DNA of 64,000 bases from Mycolicibacterium neworleansense (GTDB lineage Bacteria; Actinomycetota; Actinomycetes; Mycobacteriales; Mycobacteriaceae): positions 2,542,001 to 2,606,000 of the forward strand of contig NZ_CWKH01000001.1 in NCBI RefSeq assembly GCF_001245615.1, in the 5' to 3' direction. Shown here in pieces: positions 33,343-41,938 of the stretch. The notes beneath the pieces are model-generated. The model was not told the DNA's origin and made no database searches. It saw only the letters and a program-made list of their open reading frames with translations. Both the position numbers and the translations under genes were made by a program. Numbering within the stretch: position 1 is the stretch's first letter; every line of letters begins with the position of its first letter.

Positions 33343-34848
33343 TCACTCCGCCTGATAGAGGATCCCGCGACCGATCGCCTCCCGCACCTCCGGCAGTGCG
33401 GCCTGCGCCAGCGCGTCAGGGTCCACCCCGTGATGGGCGGCCAGCAGCTGGATCAGGGTGCCCAGAGGCACTTCGCCGCGGCAACCGGCCAGCAACGCCC
33501 GCAGCACCTCGTCGACCCCGACGACTGCGGCCGGCCCACCCGGGCGGCGCACCGCGGCGCCGATCTCCTGCCAGCCGTCGGGCCCGGGAAGTGACTGCGC
33601 CTCAAGGAAAACCGGGGCCGTGGAAAGCCGGGATGCCAGCAGCGCGTCGTCAGAGGTGTCCCGCAGGTACGCCCGCCGCGCGAAGAACGCGTCCACTTCC
33701 GAGCCGGTCAGCGCCTCGTCGGCACCGGTGATCTCCTCGAGAATCTGCTCGGGCGGTTCCCCGTCACGCGGGACCCGCAGCGAGATCATGCCCATGCCGA
33801 TACCCGCGATGCCCTGCTCGGTGAACCAGTCGAGCCACTGCCCGCCGCGCTGCGCCTGCCGTTCGAGGTCCTCACCGGCGTCGGCCAGCCACAGCGACAC
33901 ATAGCTCACCGGATCGGCCAGTTCCCGCTGCACCACCCAGGCGTGCAGTCCGGTGCCGGCCAGCCAGCCGGAAACGCGGTCACGCCAGTCCTGCCCGTCG
34001 CACACGATCCAGTTGGCCATGATGTGTGCGGTACCGCCCGGCAACAGATGATCGCCTACCTGCTCGATCAGGTTCTGGCACAACGCATCTCCGGCCAGGC
34101 CCGAGTCCCGGTAGATGTAATCGCGGGCACCCGAGCCCACCACGAACGGCGGATTCGACACGATCAGGTCGAAACGTTCACCGGCCACCGGTTCGAACAT
34201 GCTGCCCTGCCGGAGATCCCACGACATGCCGTTGAGCCGCGCAGTCACCCCCGCCAGCGTCAACGCCCGCTCATTGGTGTCGGTCGCGACGATCTCGTCG
34301 CAGTGCGCGTCCAGATGCAGGGCCTGGATACCGCATCCGGTACCGAGGTCGAGTGCGCGGCCGACGGGATTACGCGTGACGGCACGGGCCAGTGACACCG
34401 AGGCCCCGCCGATACCCAGCACATGATCGTGACGCAGCGGCCCACGGCGCACCGCGGCGTCCTGATCGGAGACCACGTAGAAATCCCGCGCCCCGTCGCT
34501 GTGCGGACGGATGTCCAGGGCCGCCCGCACCAGGTCACCGTTGAACTCGACGACGCCGTTGTCGGCCAACATCTGCAGGCCTACCGACGGGAACGCCGCC
34601 GAGACCGACGCGGGCGTTTCCTCGGTGCCGAGCAACAGCAGGCGCACCAGCACCGCGAGGCGCTGCCGGTCAGCCGGTGCGGCATGGGTCACCCGCAAGA
34701 CCGGCCACCACACGCCGCGGCTGAGCGCGGCGTTGGCCTCGACACCCAGGAGTTCGGCCACCCCGTCGGTGGTGAACCCCGCCGAGCGCAGGTCGGCACC
34801 GATCGCGTCGACAACGCCGGCATCGATGACGGCGACGCCCCCGCTCAA
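33343..34848 (-). CDS. Large methyltransferase with NPPF motif
   Basis: A 501-residue protein. The central domain has the SAM motif ALDLGTGCGIQALHL, an acidic ATDTNERAL loop and VSNPPFVVG, the (D/N)PP(Y/F) motif of amino-methyltransferases such as PrmC/HemK. An unfamiliar N-terminal domain (about 1-150) and a C-terminal domain (about 330-501) flank it. The TTG at 34848 overlaps the SRAP stop (TTGA), so translation is coupled to the abasic-site protein; no ATG or GTG start fits. The target (protein glutamine, RNA or DNA base) is unknown. Confidence 0.8.
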   Translation of the reverse strand: MSGGVAVIDAGVVDAIGADLRSAGFTTDGVAELLGVEANAALSRGVWWPVLRVTHAAPADRQRLAVLVRLLLLGTEETPASVSAAFPSVGLQMLADNGVVEFNGDLVRAALDIRPHSDGARDFYVVSDQDAAVRRGPLRHDHVLGIGGASVSLARAVTRNPVGRALDLGTGCGIQALHLDAHCDEIVATDTNERALTLAGVTARLNGMSWDLRQGSMFEPVAGERFDLIVSNPPFVVGSGARDYIYRDSGLAGDALCQNLIEQVGDHLLPGGTAHIMANWIVCDGQDWRDRVSGWLAGTGLHAWVVQRELADPVSYVSLWLADAGEDLERQAQRGGQWLDWFTEQGIAGIGMGMISLRVPRDGEPPEQILEEITGADEALTGSEVDAFFARRAYLRDTSDDALLASRLSTAPVFLEAQSLPGPDGWQEIGAAVRRPGGPAAVVGVDEVLRALLAGCRGEVPLGTLIQLLAAHHGVDPDALAQAALPEVREAIGRGILYQAE

Positions 34849-35633
34849 AACAACCCCATCTCTTCGGGCTCGGCCGGCTCGATGAGCTCGGGGCCGTTGT
34901 TGCGGACGCTGTTGACCAATCGCGACACCTCCCGGACTGCGATCCGGTCCAGATCGCCGTGGCCGCGCAGCAGCCCCTCGTCGATCGGGGCGTCGGGATC
35001 CATCCAGCGGTCCCAGTCCGGCGCACTGATGGTCAGCGGCATCCGGTCGTGGATCTCGGCGAGCGGCCCGGCGGCGTCGGTGGTGATGATCGTGCAACTG
35101 AGCAGCGGCGGGGCGTCCTTGGGAGCGCCCTGGGGGCGCCAGGTGGTCCACAGCCCCGCCATGAACAGCAGCTCACCGTCGTCGGCGTACATGTAGAACG
35201 GCGTCTTCTTAGAAGATCCAGCCTTCTTTCCGTCACTCCCCGGGTTGGGCTTCCACTCGTACCAGCCGTCCATCGGGATCAGGCAGCGCTTGTTCTTGGC
35301 GGAGTTGCGGAACGCCGGTGAGCTGGTGACCTTGTCGGCGCGCGCGTTGATCAGCAACGGCCCCTTGGTGTCCGGGCCGCCGTCCTCGGCGGTTTTCACC
35401 CACGGCGGGATGAGACCCCAGCGCATCGACCGGACGCGGCGCGTCGACTCGTCCTCGGGTTCGGTGTGCCGTTTGACGACGCTGCTGATGGTTGTCGTGG
35501 GGGCGACGTTGTAATTGGCGCCCGCCACATCCTTGTCCCCGGAGCTCGACGAGCTCGCCGTGCTTTCATCGAGCGCCTGGATTTTCTGCGCCAACAGCGC
35601 CGGGTCGGTGGTCACCGCGAAACGTCCACACAT
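34845..35633 (-). CDS. SRAP-domain (HMCES/YedK-type) abasic-site protein
   Basis: A 262-residue SRAP protein. Met-Cys-Gly-Arg-Phe must be the true N-terminus because the catalytic Cys2, exposed after Met removal, forms a thiazolidine crosslink with abasic sites in single-stranded DNA; this decides the ATG at 35633 over that at 35642. NARAD, GWYEW and EIHDRMP supply the conserved Asn, Glu and His. A family-atypical Ser-rich insert lies at about residues 25-33. It corresponds to Rv3226c and is divergent from aroA. Confidence 0.93.
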   Translation of the reverse strand: MCGRFAVTTDPALLAQKIQALDESTASSSSSGDKDVAGANYNVAPTTTISSVVKRHTEPEDESTRRVRSMRWGLIPPWVKTAEDGGPDTKGPLLINARADKVTSSPAFRNSAKNKRCLIPMDGWYEWKPNPGSDGKKAGSSKKTPFYMYADDGELLFMAGLWTTWRPQGAPKDAPPLLSCTIITTDAAGPLAEIHDRMPLTISAPDWDRWMDPDAPIDEGLLRGHGDLDRIAVREVSRLVNSVRNNGPELIEPAEPEEMGLF

Positions 35634-35678
35634 AGTGCCCATGGTTGCAGAATCAGCGGACAAGGCAGGATATAGAGC

Positions 35679-37001
35679 GTGAGCGGACGTCAGGAGCAAT
35701 TGGAACACTGGTCGGCTCCGTCGACGACGACCCCGGTCGACGCCACGGTGACGGTGCCCGGTTCGAAGTCCCTGACCAACCGCGCGCTCGTGCTGGCCGC
35801 GCTGGCCACGGCACAGGGCGCTTCGAAGGTCTATGGCGCGTTGCGGAGCCGCGACACCGATCTGATGATCGACGCCATCCGCACCCTGGGCGTGACGGTT
35901 CAACCAGCCGAAGACGACGACACCGAGCTGACGGTCAGCGGCGGCATCGCGCCGGCCGCCGATGCCCGGGTGGACTGCGGACTGGCCGGCACGGTGCTGC
36001 GGTTTGTGCCGCCGGTCGCAGCGCTCAGTAACACCGCGGTGACGTTCGACGGAGATGAGCAGGCCCGGTCCCGGCCCATTGCCCCGCTGCTCGACGCGCT
36101 GCGCGGCCTGGGCGTTGACGTCGACGGTGACGGCTTGCCGTTCGCGGTGCGCGGCCGCGGAGCCGTGGCCGGCGGAACGGTCGAGATCGACGCCTCGGGC
36201 TCCTCACAGTTCGTCTCCGGGCTGCTGCTGTCCGGCGCGACGTTCACCGACGGGCTGACCATCGTGCACACCGGCACCTCGGTGCCCTCGGCCCCGCATG
36301 TGGCGATGACGGTGGCGATGCTGCGCGACGCCGGCGTGCAGGTCGACGACTCCGTCCCCAACCGCTGGCGGGTGTCCCCCGGACCGGTGGCCGCACGCGA
36401 GTGGAGCATCGAGCCGGACCTGTCCAACTCCACGCCGTTCCTCGCCGCCGCGGTCGTCACCGGCGGCACGGTGCGGATCGCCGGCTGGCCGTCGGTGAGC
36501 ATCCAACCTGCCGACACCATCCTGGACCTGCTGGCCAAGGTGAATGCCACGGTCCATCAACGTGATTCACACCTGGAAGTCAGCGGCGCCGAAGGCTACG
36601 ACGGGTTTGACGCCGACCTGCACGACGTCGGCGAGTTGGCCCCCACCGTGGCCGCGCTCGCCGCGCTGGCCCGAGACGGCGCGACGTCGCGGCTGCGGGG
36701 CATCGCGCATCTGCGCGGGCACGAGACCGACCGGCTGGCCGCACTGACCACCGAGATCAAGGGCCTCGGCGGCGACTGCGCCGAAACCGAGGACGGCCTG
36801 CTCATCACCGCGCGGCCGCTGCACGGCGGCACCTGGCGCTCCTATGCCGACCATCGGATGGCCACGGCCGGCGCGATCATCGGCCTGCGGGTGCCTGGTG
36901 TGGAGGTGGAGAACATCGCGACCACGGCCAAGACCCTGCCCGACTTCCCGTTGATGTGGGTACAGATGCTGGCGGGCGACCCGCCTGCGAGGGGGAAGTA
37001 A
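35679..37001 (+). CDS. aroA: EPSP synthase (3-phosphoshikimate 1-carboxyvinyltransferase)
   Basis: A 440-residue enzyme that joins shikimate-3-phosphate and phosphoenolpyruvate. Signatures include [49 protein letters not shown] and [13 protein letters not shown]. The GTG at 35679 has AGGA upstream. It matches Rv3227 and precedes rsgA by six bases. Confidence 0.96.
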   Translation: MSGRQEQLEHWSAPSTTTPVDATVTVPGSKSLTNRALVLAALATAQGASKVYGALRSRDTDLMIDAIRTLGVTVQPAEDDDTELTVSGGIAPAADARVDCGLAGTVLRFVPPVAALSNTAVTFDGDEQARSRPIAPLLDALRGLGVDVDGDGLPFAVRGRGAVAGGTVEIDASGSSQFVSGLLLSGATFTDGLTIVHTGTSVPSAPHVAMTVAMLRDAGVQVDDSVPNRWRVSPGPVAAREWSIEPDLSNSTPFLAAAVVTGGTVRIAGWPSVSIQPADTILDLLAKVNATVHQRDSHLEVSGAEGYDGFDADLHDVGELAPTVAALAALARDGATSRLRGIAHLRGHETDRLAALTTEIKGLGGDCAETEDGLLITARPLHGGTWRSYADHRMATAGAIIGLRVPGVEVENIATTAKTLPDFPLMWVQMLAGDPPARGK

Positions 37002-37007
37002 GCCACC

Positions 37008-37988
37008 TTGGGAGTGCGGGATTACGACGAGTCCGATGTCCGGATCAGGCCGGGCCGCGGTACCCGTCCGCGCACCAAGATCCGGCCGGACCATGCCGAT
37101 GCCCAGTCGGCCATGGTGGTGACCGTCGACCGCGGCCGCTGGGGCTGCGCCCTGGACCGCGACCCACACCACCGCGTCGTCGCGATGCGGGCCCGGGAAC
37201 TGGGCCGCACCCCGATCGTCGTCGGCGACGACGTCGACATCGTGGGCGACCTGTCCGGACGGCCCGACACCCTGGCCCGCATCGTGCGCCGCGGTGAGCG
37301 GCGAACGGTGTTGCGCCGCACCGCCGATGACGACGATCCGACCGAACGCGTGGTGGTCGCCAACGCTGACCAGCTGTTGATCGTGGTGGCGCTGGCCGAC
37401 CCGCCGCCACGCACCGGATTCGTCGAACGTACCTTGATCGCCGCCTATGCCGGTGGGCTCAAACCCATTCTGTGCCTGACGAAATCCGACCTGGCCCCGC
37501 CGGAACCCTTCGCCGCGCAGTTCGCCGATCTGGACCTCACCATCGTCACAGCCGGCCGCGAGGATCCGCTCGACGTGGTCGCGCCGATGCTGAACGATCA
37601 GGTCACCGTGTTCCTCGGGCATTCCGGGGTCGGTAAGTCGACCTTGGTGAATCGTCTTGTCCCGGAAGCGGACCGGGCGACGGGCGAGGTCTCCGGAGTG
37701 GGCAAGGGCAAGCACACCTCCACCCAGTCGGTGGCACTGCCGCTGGACGGGACGGGCTGGGTGATCGACACCCCGGGCATCCGCTCGTTCGGCCTGGCCC
37801 ATATCCAACCCGACGACGTGATCCTGGCGTTCTCCGATCTGGCGGAGACGATCGACGAATGCCCGCGCGGCTGCGGTCACATGGGACCACCCGCCGATCC
37901 GGAGTGCGCACTGGACAATTTGTCGGGTCCGGCGGCCGGCCGGGTCGCGGCGGCCCGGCGCCTGTTGGCGGTACTGAAAGAGAGCTGA
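37008..37988 (+). CDS. rsgA: RsgA, ribosome small-subunit-dependent GTPase
   Basis: A 326-residue circularly permuted GTPase. An N-terminal OB-like domain is followed by G4 (LTKSDLAP), G1 (GHSGVGKSTL) and G3 (DTPGIRSFG) in permuted order. The C-terminal zinc site reads CPRGCGH with a following Cys. RsgA helps mature the 30S subunit. It starts with TTG six bases after aroA, so it belongs to that operon (Rv3228). Confidence 0.94.
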   Translation: MGVRDYDESDVRIRPGRGTRPRTKIRPDHADAQSAMVVTVDRGRWGCALDRDPHHRVVAMRARELGRTPIVVGDDVDIVGDLSGRPDTLARIVRRGERRTVLRRTADDDDPTERVVVANADQLLIVVALADPPPRTGFVERTLIAAYAGGLKPILCLTKSDLAPPEPFAAQFADLDLTIVTAGREDPLDVVAPMLNDQVTVFLGHSGVGKSTLVNRLVPEADRATGEVSGVGKGKHTSTQSVALPLDGTGWVIDTPGIRSFGLAHIQPDDVILAFSDLAETIDECPRGCGHMGPPADPECALDNLSGPAAGRVAAARRLLAVLKES

Positions 37989-38058
37989 CCGCCACGGGCG
38001 TACCGCTGGGCGGCACATCACCCCGATCGGCCCCGGCGCCGCACTATGGTCGCTGATT

Positions 38059-38865
38059 GTGGCTACTTATGTTCTCACCGGCAGCGCCTCGGGAATCGGC
38101 GCTGCGACCAAGAAACGACTGGAGTCGGACGGACATCGGGTGATCGGCGTCGACCTGCGCGACGCTGACGTGAATGTCGACCTGAGCACCCCGGACGGGC
38201 GCGCCGAGGCGATCGCGAAGGTCACCGAACTGGCCGACGGCGGGATCGACGGCTTCGTGCCGTTCGCGGGGCTGGCCGCCGCAACGGGCCGTCCGGCGCA
38301 TCTGCTCATCGCCGTCAACTACTTCGGCGCGATCGAGCTGCTGGAGGGTCTGCGCCCGCTGCTGGCCGGCCGCGAGAACGCGTCGGTGGTGCTGATCAGT
38401 TCCAATTCGACCACCACTCAGCCCAATTGGCCGACCGAGCTGGCCGACGCCTGCCTGGCCGGCGACGAGGTGGGTGCCAACACCGTCGCCTCCACCTACG
38501 GCGATTTCGGGGCGCTGCAGGCCTATCCGGCGACCAAGGCGGCACTGGCCTACTACGCCCGCACCAAGTCCGCGGAGTACATCGCCGACGGCATCCGGCT
38601 CAACGCGATCGCACCGGGGCTGATCGACACCCCGATGACCCAGGAGGGCCGCAAGGACCCGCTGATCGGCGAGGGTATGGAGCAGTTCCTCAAGACCATC
38701 CCGGCCGGACGCGGCGGACGCCCCGAGGAGGTGGCCGCGCTGGTGGCGTTCCTGCTCGGGCCGGAGGCGAGCTACTTCGTCGGGTCGGTCATCTTCGTCG
38801 ACGGCGGCACCGATGCGGCGTTCCGCGGCACGGACTGGCCGAAGGTGTGGGAGATCAACATGTGA
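38059..38865 (+). CDS. SDR oxidoreductase, 3-alpha-hydroxysteroid-dehydrogenase-like
   Basis: A 268-residue SDR with a GTG start. The coenzyme motif is TGSASGIGAA, and VDLRDADVNVDL has the acidic residue favouring NAD. The catalytic pattern is SSNS with YPATK. A 40-residue insert before the active Tyr resembles the hydroxysteroid/carveol dehydrogenase HsdA type. PAGRGGRPEEVAALVAFL is the usual C-terminal motif. The substrate is uncertain. It follows rsgA by 70 bases. Confidence 0.85.
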   Translation: MATYVLTGSASGIGAATKKRLESDGHRVIGVDLRDADVNVDLSTPDGRAEAIAKVTELADGGIDGFVPFAGLAAATGRPAHLLIAVNYFGAIELLEGLRPLLAGRENASVVLISSNSTTTQPNWPTELADACLAGDEVGANTVASTYGDFGALQAYPATKAALAYYARTKSAEYIADGIRLNAIAPGLIDTPMTQEGRKDPLIGEGMEQFLKTIPAGRGGRPEEVAALVAFLLGPEASYFVGSVIFVDGGTDAAFRGTDWPKVWEINM

Positions 38866-38877
38866 CGCACGCGGAGG

Positions 38878-39300
38878 TCAGTGCTTGGCCTTGGCCTGAT
38901 CCGCCTCGGCCTGCTGCTGCTCTTCTTCGGCCTGCTGCTTGGCCGCCGCGATCGCGGCGCGACCCTCGGGGCTCGCGGCAGAATTGCCCGGCGCCTTGGC
39001 CGATGCCACGCCCGCACTGCAGTTGAGGTTGAGCAACACGGTGTCGGTGACCGGTGCGAAGTTGTCGCCCTTGAGCCAGGCCGCTTTCTCCGAGCTGGTC
39101 ACCACACAGTCGTCGTCGGCCAGTGAATCGCCGGAACGGGTCGCGATGACCCCCTTCATACCGGCGTCGGCCAGCGCCGACTGTGCATCGGAGTACTTCT
39201 GCCCGGCGTAGTCGTCGGCCAGGGCGACACCGGTGGCCAACGCGCCCATCGGGACAGCCGAAGCGCCGAGCACCGCGGCGGCCACGAGCATCTTCTTCAC
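38878..39300 (-). CDS. Secreted small protein with PASTA-like domain
   Basis: A 140-residue protein with a signal peptide (residues 1 to about 28, ending ALADD). A PASTA-like unit follows (YAGQKYSDAQSALADAG, then a conserved Cys pair CVVTS/LNC), and a Gln/Glu/Ala-rich tail (AAKQQAEEEQQQAEADQ) that should be helical. Similar proteins are common in mycobacteria without known function. A perfect 21-bp hairpin lies 80 bases upstream. Confidence 0.75.
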   Translation of the reverse strand: MKKMLVAAAVLGASAVPMGALATGVALADDYAGQKYSDAQSALADAGMKGVIATRSGDSLADDDCVVTSSEKAAWLKGDNFAPVTDTVLLNLNCSAGVASAKAPGNSAASPEGRAAIAAAKQQAEEEQQQAEADQAKAKH

Positions 39301-39379
39301 GAGCAGAACGATAAGGGCGACGACTGCCAGGACCCTGGGAGTACGTCGGGCAAATGCTTGGAATCCGAAGCCCCGACGC

Positions 39380-39423
39380 GAAGAAGGTGTCGAGAATTCG
39401 AGCGAATTCTCGACACCTTCTTC
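39380..39423. repeat. Perfect 21-bp inverted repeat with 2-base loop
   Basis: Bases 39380-39400 are exactly complementary to 39403-39423 around an AG loop; the core includes GAATTCG and its complement. It lies between the desaturase stop and the secreted-protein start, both read leftward. There is no U-tract on either side, so a simple intrinsic terminator is only one option; an RNA-stability hairpin or regulator site are others. Confidence 0.85.
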
Positions 39424-39436
39424 ACATTCGACAGGC

Positions 39437-40675
39437 TCAGCGTCGGCGCCAGCCCCGCACCGTCGCGATGGCCGTCTTCAGGCCACGACGGCGTCCGGTG
39501 TTCGGGTCGGTGACGCCGTACCCTTCGAGCTCGGTGAACATCCGCTCGCTGCGGGTTTCCGGGGCATTGTCGGCCGTGTCCTTCAGGAACCGGTCCGGCA
39601 GCGACAGCTTGGCGATGGTGCGCCAGGTCTTGCCGTACTGCACCAGGAACGGTCCCGTGGTGTAGGGCAGGTCGTACTTGTCGCACAGCGCCCGCACCCG
39701 GACCGCGATCTCGGCGTACCGATTGCTCGGCAGATCCGGGAACAGGTGGTGCTCGATCTGGTAGCTCAGGTTGCCGCTCATGAAGGCCAGCGCCGGACCC
39801 GAGTTGAAGTTGGCGCTGCCCAGCATCTGGCGCAGGTACCACTGACCGCGGCTCTCACCGACCATGTCGGTCTTGGTGAATTTCTCTGCGCCATCGGGGA
39901 AATGGCCGCAGAAGATGACCGCGTTCGCCCACACGTTGCGGATGACGTTGGCCACCGCGTTGGCCTTCAAGGTGGACTTGAAGGTCGCGCCGGGCGACAG
40001 CGACGTCAGTGCCGGCCACACCACGTAGTCCTTGGCCAGCTGATGGCCGGCCTTGACGCCGAACTCGCGAACGCGCACGAGCGTGGCGTTGCGATTGTCG
40101 CGGCCCTTGAAGATCTTGCCGAGCTCCAGGTGCTGCAGCCCCACGCCCCACTCGAAGCCGATCGCGAGAAGGGTGTTGAACAGCAGGTTGCCGTAGAGGT
40201 TGAACGGCTTCCACTTGGCATCCCGGGTGACGCGGATGACGCCGTAGCCCACGTCGTCGTCCATCCCGAGGATGTTCGTGTACTTGTGATGCATGAAGTT
40301 GTGGGTGAATCGCCAGTGCTTGGATGCCCCACTCATGTCCCACTCCCACGACGAGGAGTGAATCTCGGGATCGTTCATCCAGTCCCACTGGCCGTGCATG
40401 ACGTTGTGGCCGATCTCCATGTTCTCGATGATCTTGGCCACGCCCAGGGTGATGGTGCCTGCCCACCACGCGGAACGCTTCGAGCTCGCCGCGAGCATGA
40501 CACGGCCGGCGACGTCCAGGGCACGCTGCGCCGCGATGGTGCGGCGGATGTAGCGCGCGTCGCGCTCACCGCGGGAGTCTTCGATGTCTTGCCGGATCGC
40601 GTCGAGTTCGATGCCCAGGTTCTCGATGTCGGCGTCAGTGAGATGCGCGAATGCGGGAACGTCGGTTACTGCCAT
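39437..40675 (-). CDS. desA3: DesA3-type membrane acyl-CoA delta-9 desaturase
   Basis: A 412-residue membrane-bound fatty-acid desaturase. Three histidine boxes are intact: GHNVMHGQ (His90/His94), HNFMHH (from His125) and QIEHHLFPDLP. It converts stearoyl-CoA to oleoyl-CoA in the membrane with electrons from the adjacent reductase. The ATG at 40675 is preceded by GAGAGGAGG. It closely resembles Rv3229c. Palindromic operator elements lie immediately upstream at 40690-40728. Confidence 0.95.
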   Translation of the reverse strand: MAVTDVPAFAHLTDADIENLGIELDAIRQDIEDSRGERDARYIRRTIAAQRALDVAGRVMLAASSKRSAWWAGTITLGVAKIIENMEIGHNVMHGQWDWMNDPEIHSSSWEWDMSGASKHWRFTHNFMHHKYTNILGMDDDVGYGVIRVTRDAKWKPFNLYGNLLFNTLLAIGFEWGVGLQHLELGKIFKGRDNRNATLVRVREFGVKAGHQLAKDYVVWPALTSLSPGATFKSTLKANAVANVIRNVWANAVIFCGHFPDGAEKFTKTDMVGESRGQWYLRQMLGSANFNSGPALAFMSGNLSYQIEHHLFPDLPSNRYAEIAVRVRALCDKYDLPYTTGPFLVQYGKTWRTIAKLSLPDRFLKDTADNAPETRSERMFTELEGYGVTDPNTGRRRGLKTAIATVRGWRRR

Positions 40676-40689
40676 CGTCAGCCTCCTCT

Positions 40690-40728
40690 CAATTACCTAC
40701 GGTAGCGTAACCTACGATGCCGTAGGTT
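40690..40728. promoter_or_regulatory. Operator palindromes upstream of desA3
   Basis: AACCTACGATGCCGTAGGTT (40709-40728) is a 20-bp palindrome imperfect only in the centre. A weaker half-site copy overlaps its left side (TTACCTACGGTAGCGTAA, 40693-40710). The element lies 15-50 bases before the desA3 start and shares its sequence with the site before the reductase gene, so a common repressor, probably TetR-like and acyl-CoA responsive, is inferred. Confidence 0.75.
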
Positions 40729-40743
40729 ACTAGCCAGTAAAGG

Positions 40744-41880
40744 CTAGACGTCCAGGACACAGTCGCCGGACGCGGCCGACACACACGTCTGGATCCGGCT
40801 GCCCGGATCGTGCTCGACACCGGTGCGCAGATCACGCACATGCCCGTCGACCAGGCCCACCACACACGACTGGCAGATCCCCATCCGGCAGCCGAACGGC
40901 ATCCGGATCCCGGCCTGCTCCCCCGCGTCCATCAACGGCGTGGCGCCGTCGACAGTGACCTCCTTGCCGCTGCGCTCGAAAGTTACCGTGCCGCCGGCTC
41001 CGTGTGGGGCCGCCCGTGACACCGCGAACCGCTCCAGGTGCAGGTGCTCGGCGATGCCGGCGGACGCCCACACCCGTTCGGCGTCATTCAGCATGCCCTC
41101 CGGCCCGCATGCCCACGCCTGACGCTCCTGCCAGTCGGGAACAACGTCGCCGATATGTGCCAGATCCAGCCTGCCTTCGGTCCGGGTGCTGCGCAACAGC
41201 AGCCGGTAGCCGGGGTGCGCATCGTGCAGTGCCGCCAGCTCCGGGCCGAACATCACGTCGGATTCCGTTGGCGCGGAATGCACATGGACGATGTCGGTGA
41301 TCTGGTCGCGGCGGACGAGGGTCCGCAGCATCGACATCACGGGGGTGATGCCCGAACCCGCCGTCACGAACAACACCGTCGCCGGCGCCGGATCGGGCAT
41401 TACGAAGTTGCCCTGCGGCGCGGCCAACCGCACCACGGTCCCCGGCTGCAGCCCGTCGACCAGATGCGCCGACAAGAACCCCTCGGGCATCGCCTTCACC
41501 GTGATCGCGATGGTGCGTGCGGATTTCTCCGGCGCCGAGGTCAGCGAATACGACCGCCAGCGCCACCGGCCGTCGATCAGCACACCGATACCGACGTACT
41601 GGCCGGGCTCGTAGTCGAACGAGAATCCCCAGCCCGGTTTGATCACCAACGTCGCGGAATCGGACGTCTCCCGCCGCACCTCGACCACCCGGCCACGCAA
41701 CTCGCGCGCCGACCACAACGGGTTGGCCAGCTTGAGGTAATCGTCAGGCAACAGCGGAGTGGTCACCTGACCGACGACGCGGCGAAGCGCGTTCCAGCCG
41801 GGACGCCGCGAGGCGCCGGCGATCGTGGGGCGGACCGTATCGGCCACATTGGCCGAGACCTTGATGGAGTTCTTGGCCAT
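40744..41880 (-). CDS. DesA3 electron-donor oxidoreductase (flavin and 2Fe-2S)
   Basis: A 378-residue reductase with an FAD domain ([11 protein letters not shown]), a NAD(P)H domain ([14 protein letters not shown]) and a C-terminal plant-type ferredoxin domain ([10 protein letters not shown] plus a later QTC). It corresponds to Rv3230c, which delivers electrons from NADPH to DesA3. It lies upstream of desA3 on the same strand with a 68-base gap and has its own copy of the operator palindrome overlapping the start region. Confidence 0.93.
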   Translation of the reverse strand: MAKNSIKVSANVADTVRPTIAGASRRPGWNALRRVVGQVTTPLLPDDYLKLANPLWSARELRGRVVEVRRETSDSATLVIKPGWGFSFDYEPGQYVGIGVLIDGRWRWRSYSLTSAPEKSARTIAITVKAMPEGFLSAHLVDGLQPGTVVRLAAPQGNFVMPDPAPATVLFVTAGSGITPVMSMLRTLVRRDQITDIVHVHSAPTESDVMFGPELAALHDAHPGYRLLLRSTRTEGRLDLAHIGDVVPDWQERQAWACGPEGMLNDAERVWASAGIAEHLHLERFAVSRAAPHGAGGTVTFERSGKEVTVDGATPLMDAGEQAGIRMPFGCRMGICQSCVVGLVDGHVRDLRTGVEHDPGSRIQTCVSAASGDCVLDV

Positions 41881-41881
41881 A

Positions 41882-41901
41882 AACCTACGGTACCGTAGGT
41901 T
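41882..41901. promoter_or_regulatory. Perfect 20-bp operator upstream of the DesA3 reductase gene
   Basis: AACCTACGGTACCGTAGGTT is a perfect palindrome ending two bases before the ATG at 41880. Its outer 8 bases per arm match the element before desA3. A repressor bound here would block initiation directly. Confidence 0.8.
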
Positions 41902-41938
41902 ACTGCCTCGTAGCTAGTCGCACGACGGCTCCCGCAGG

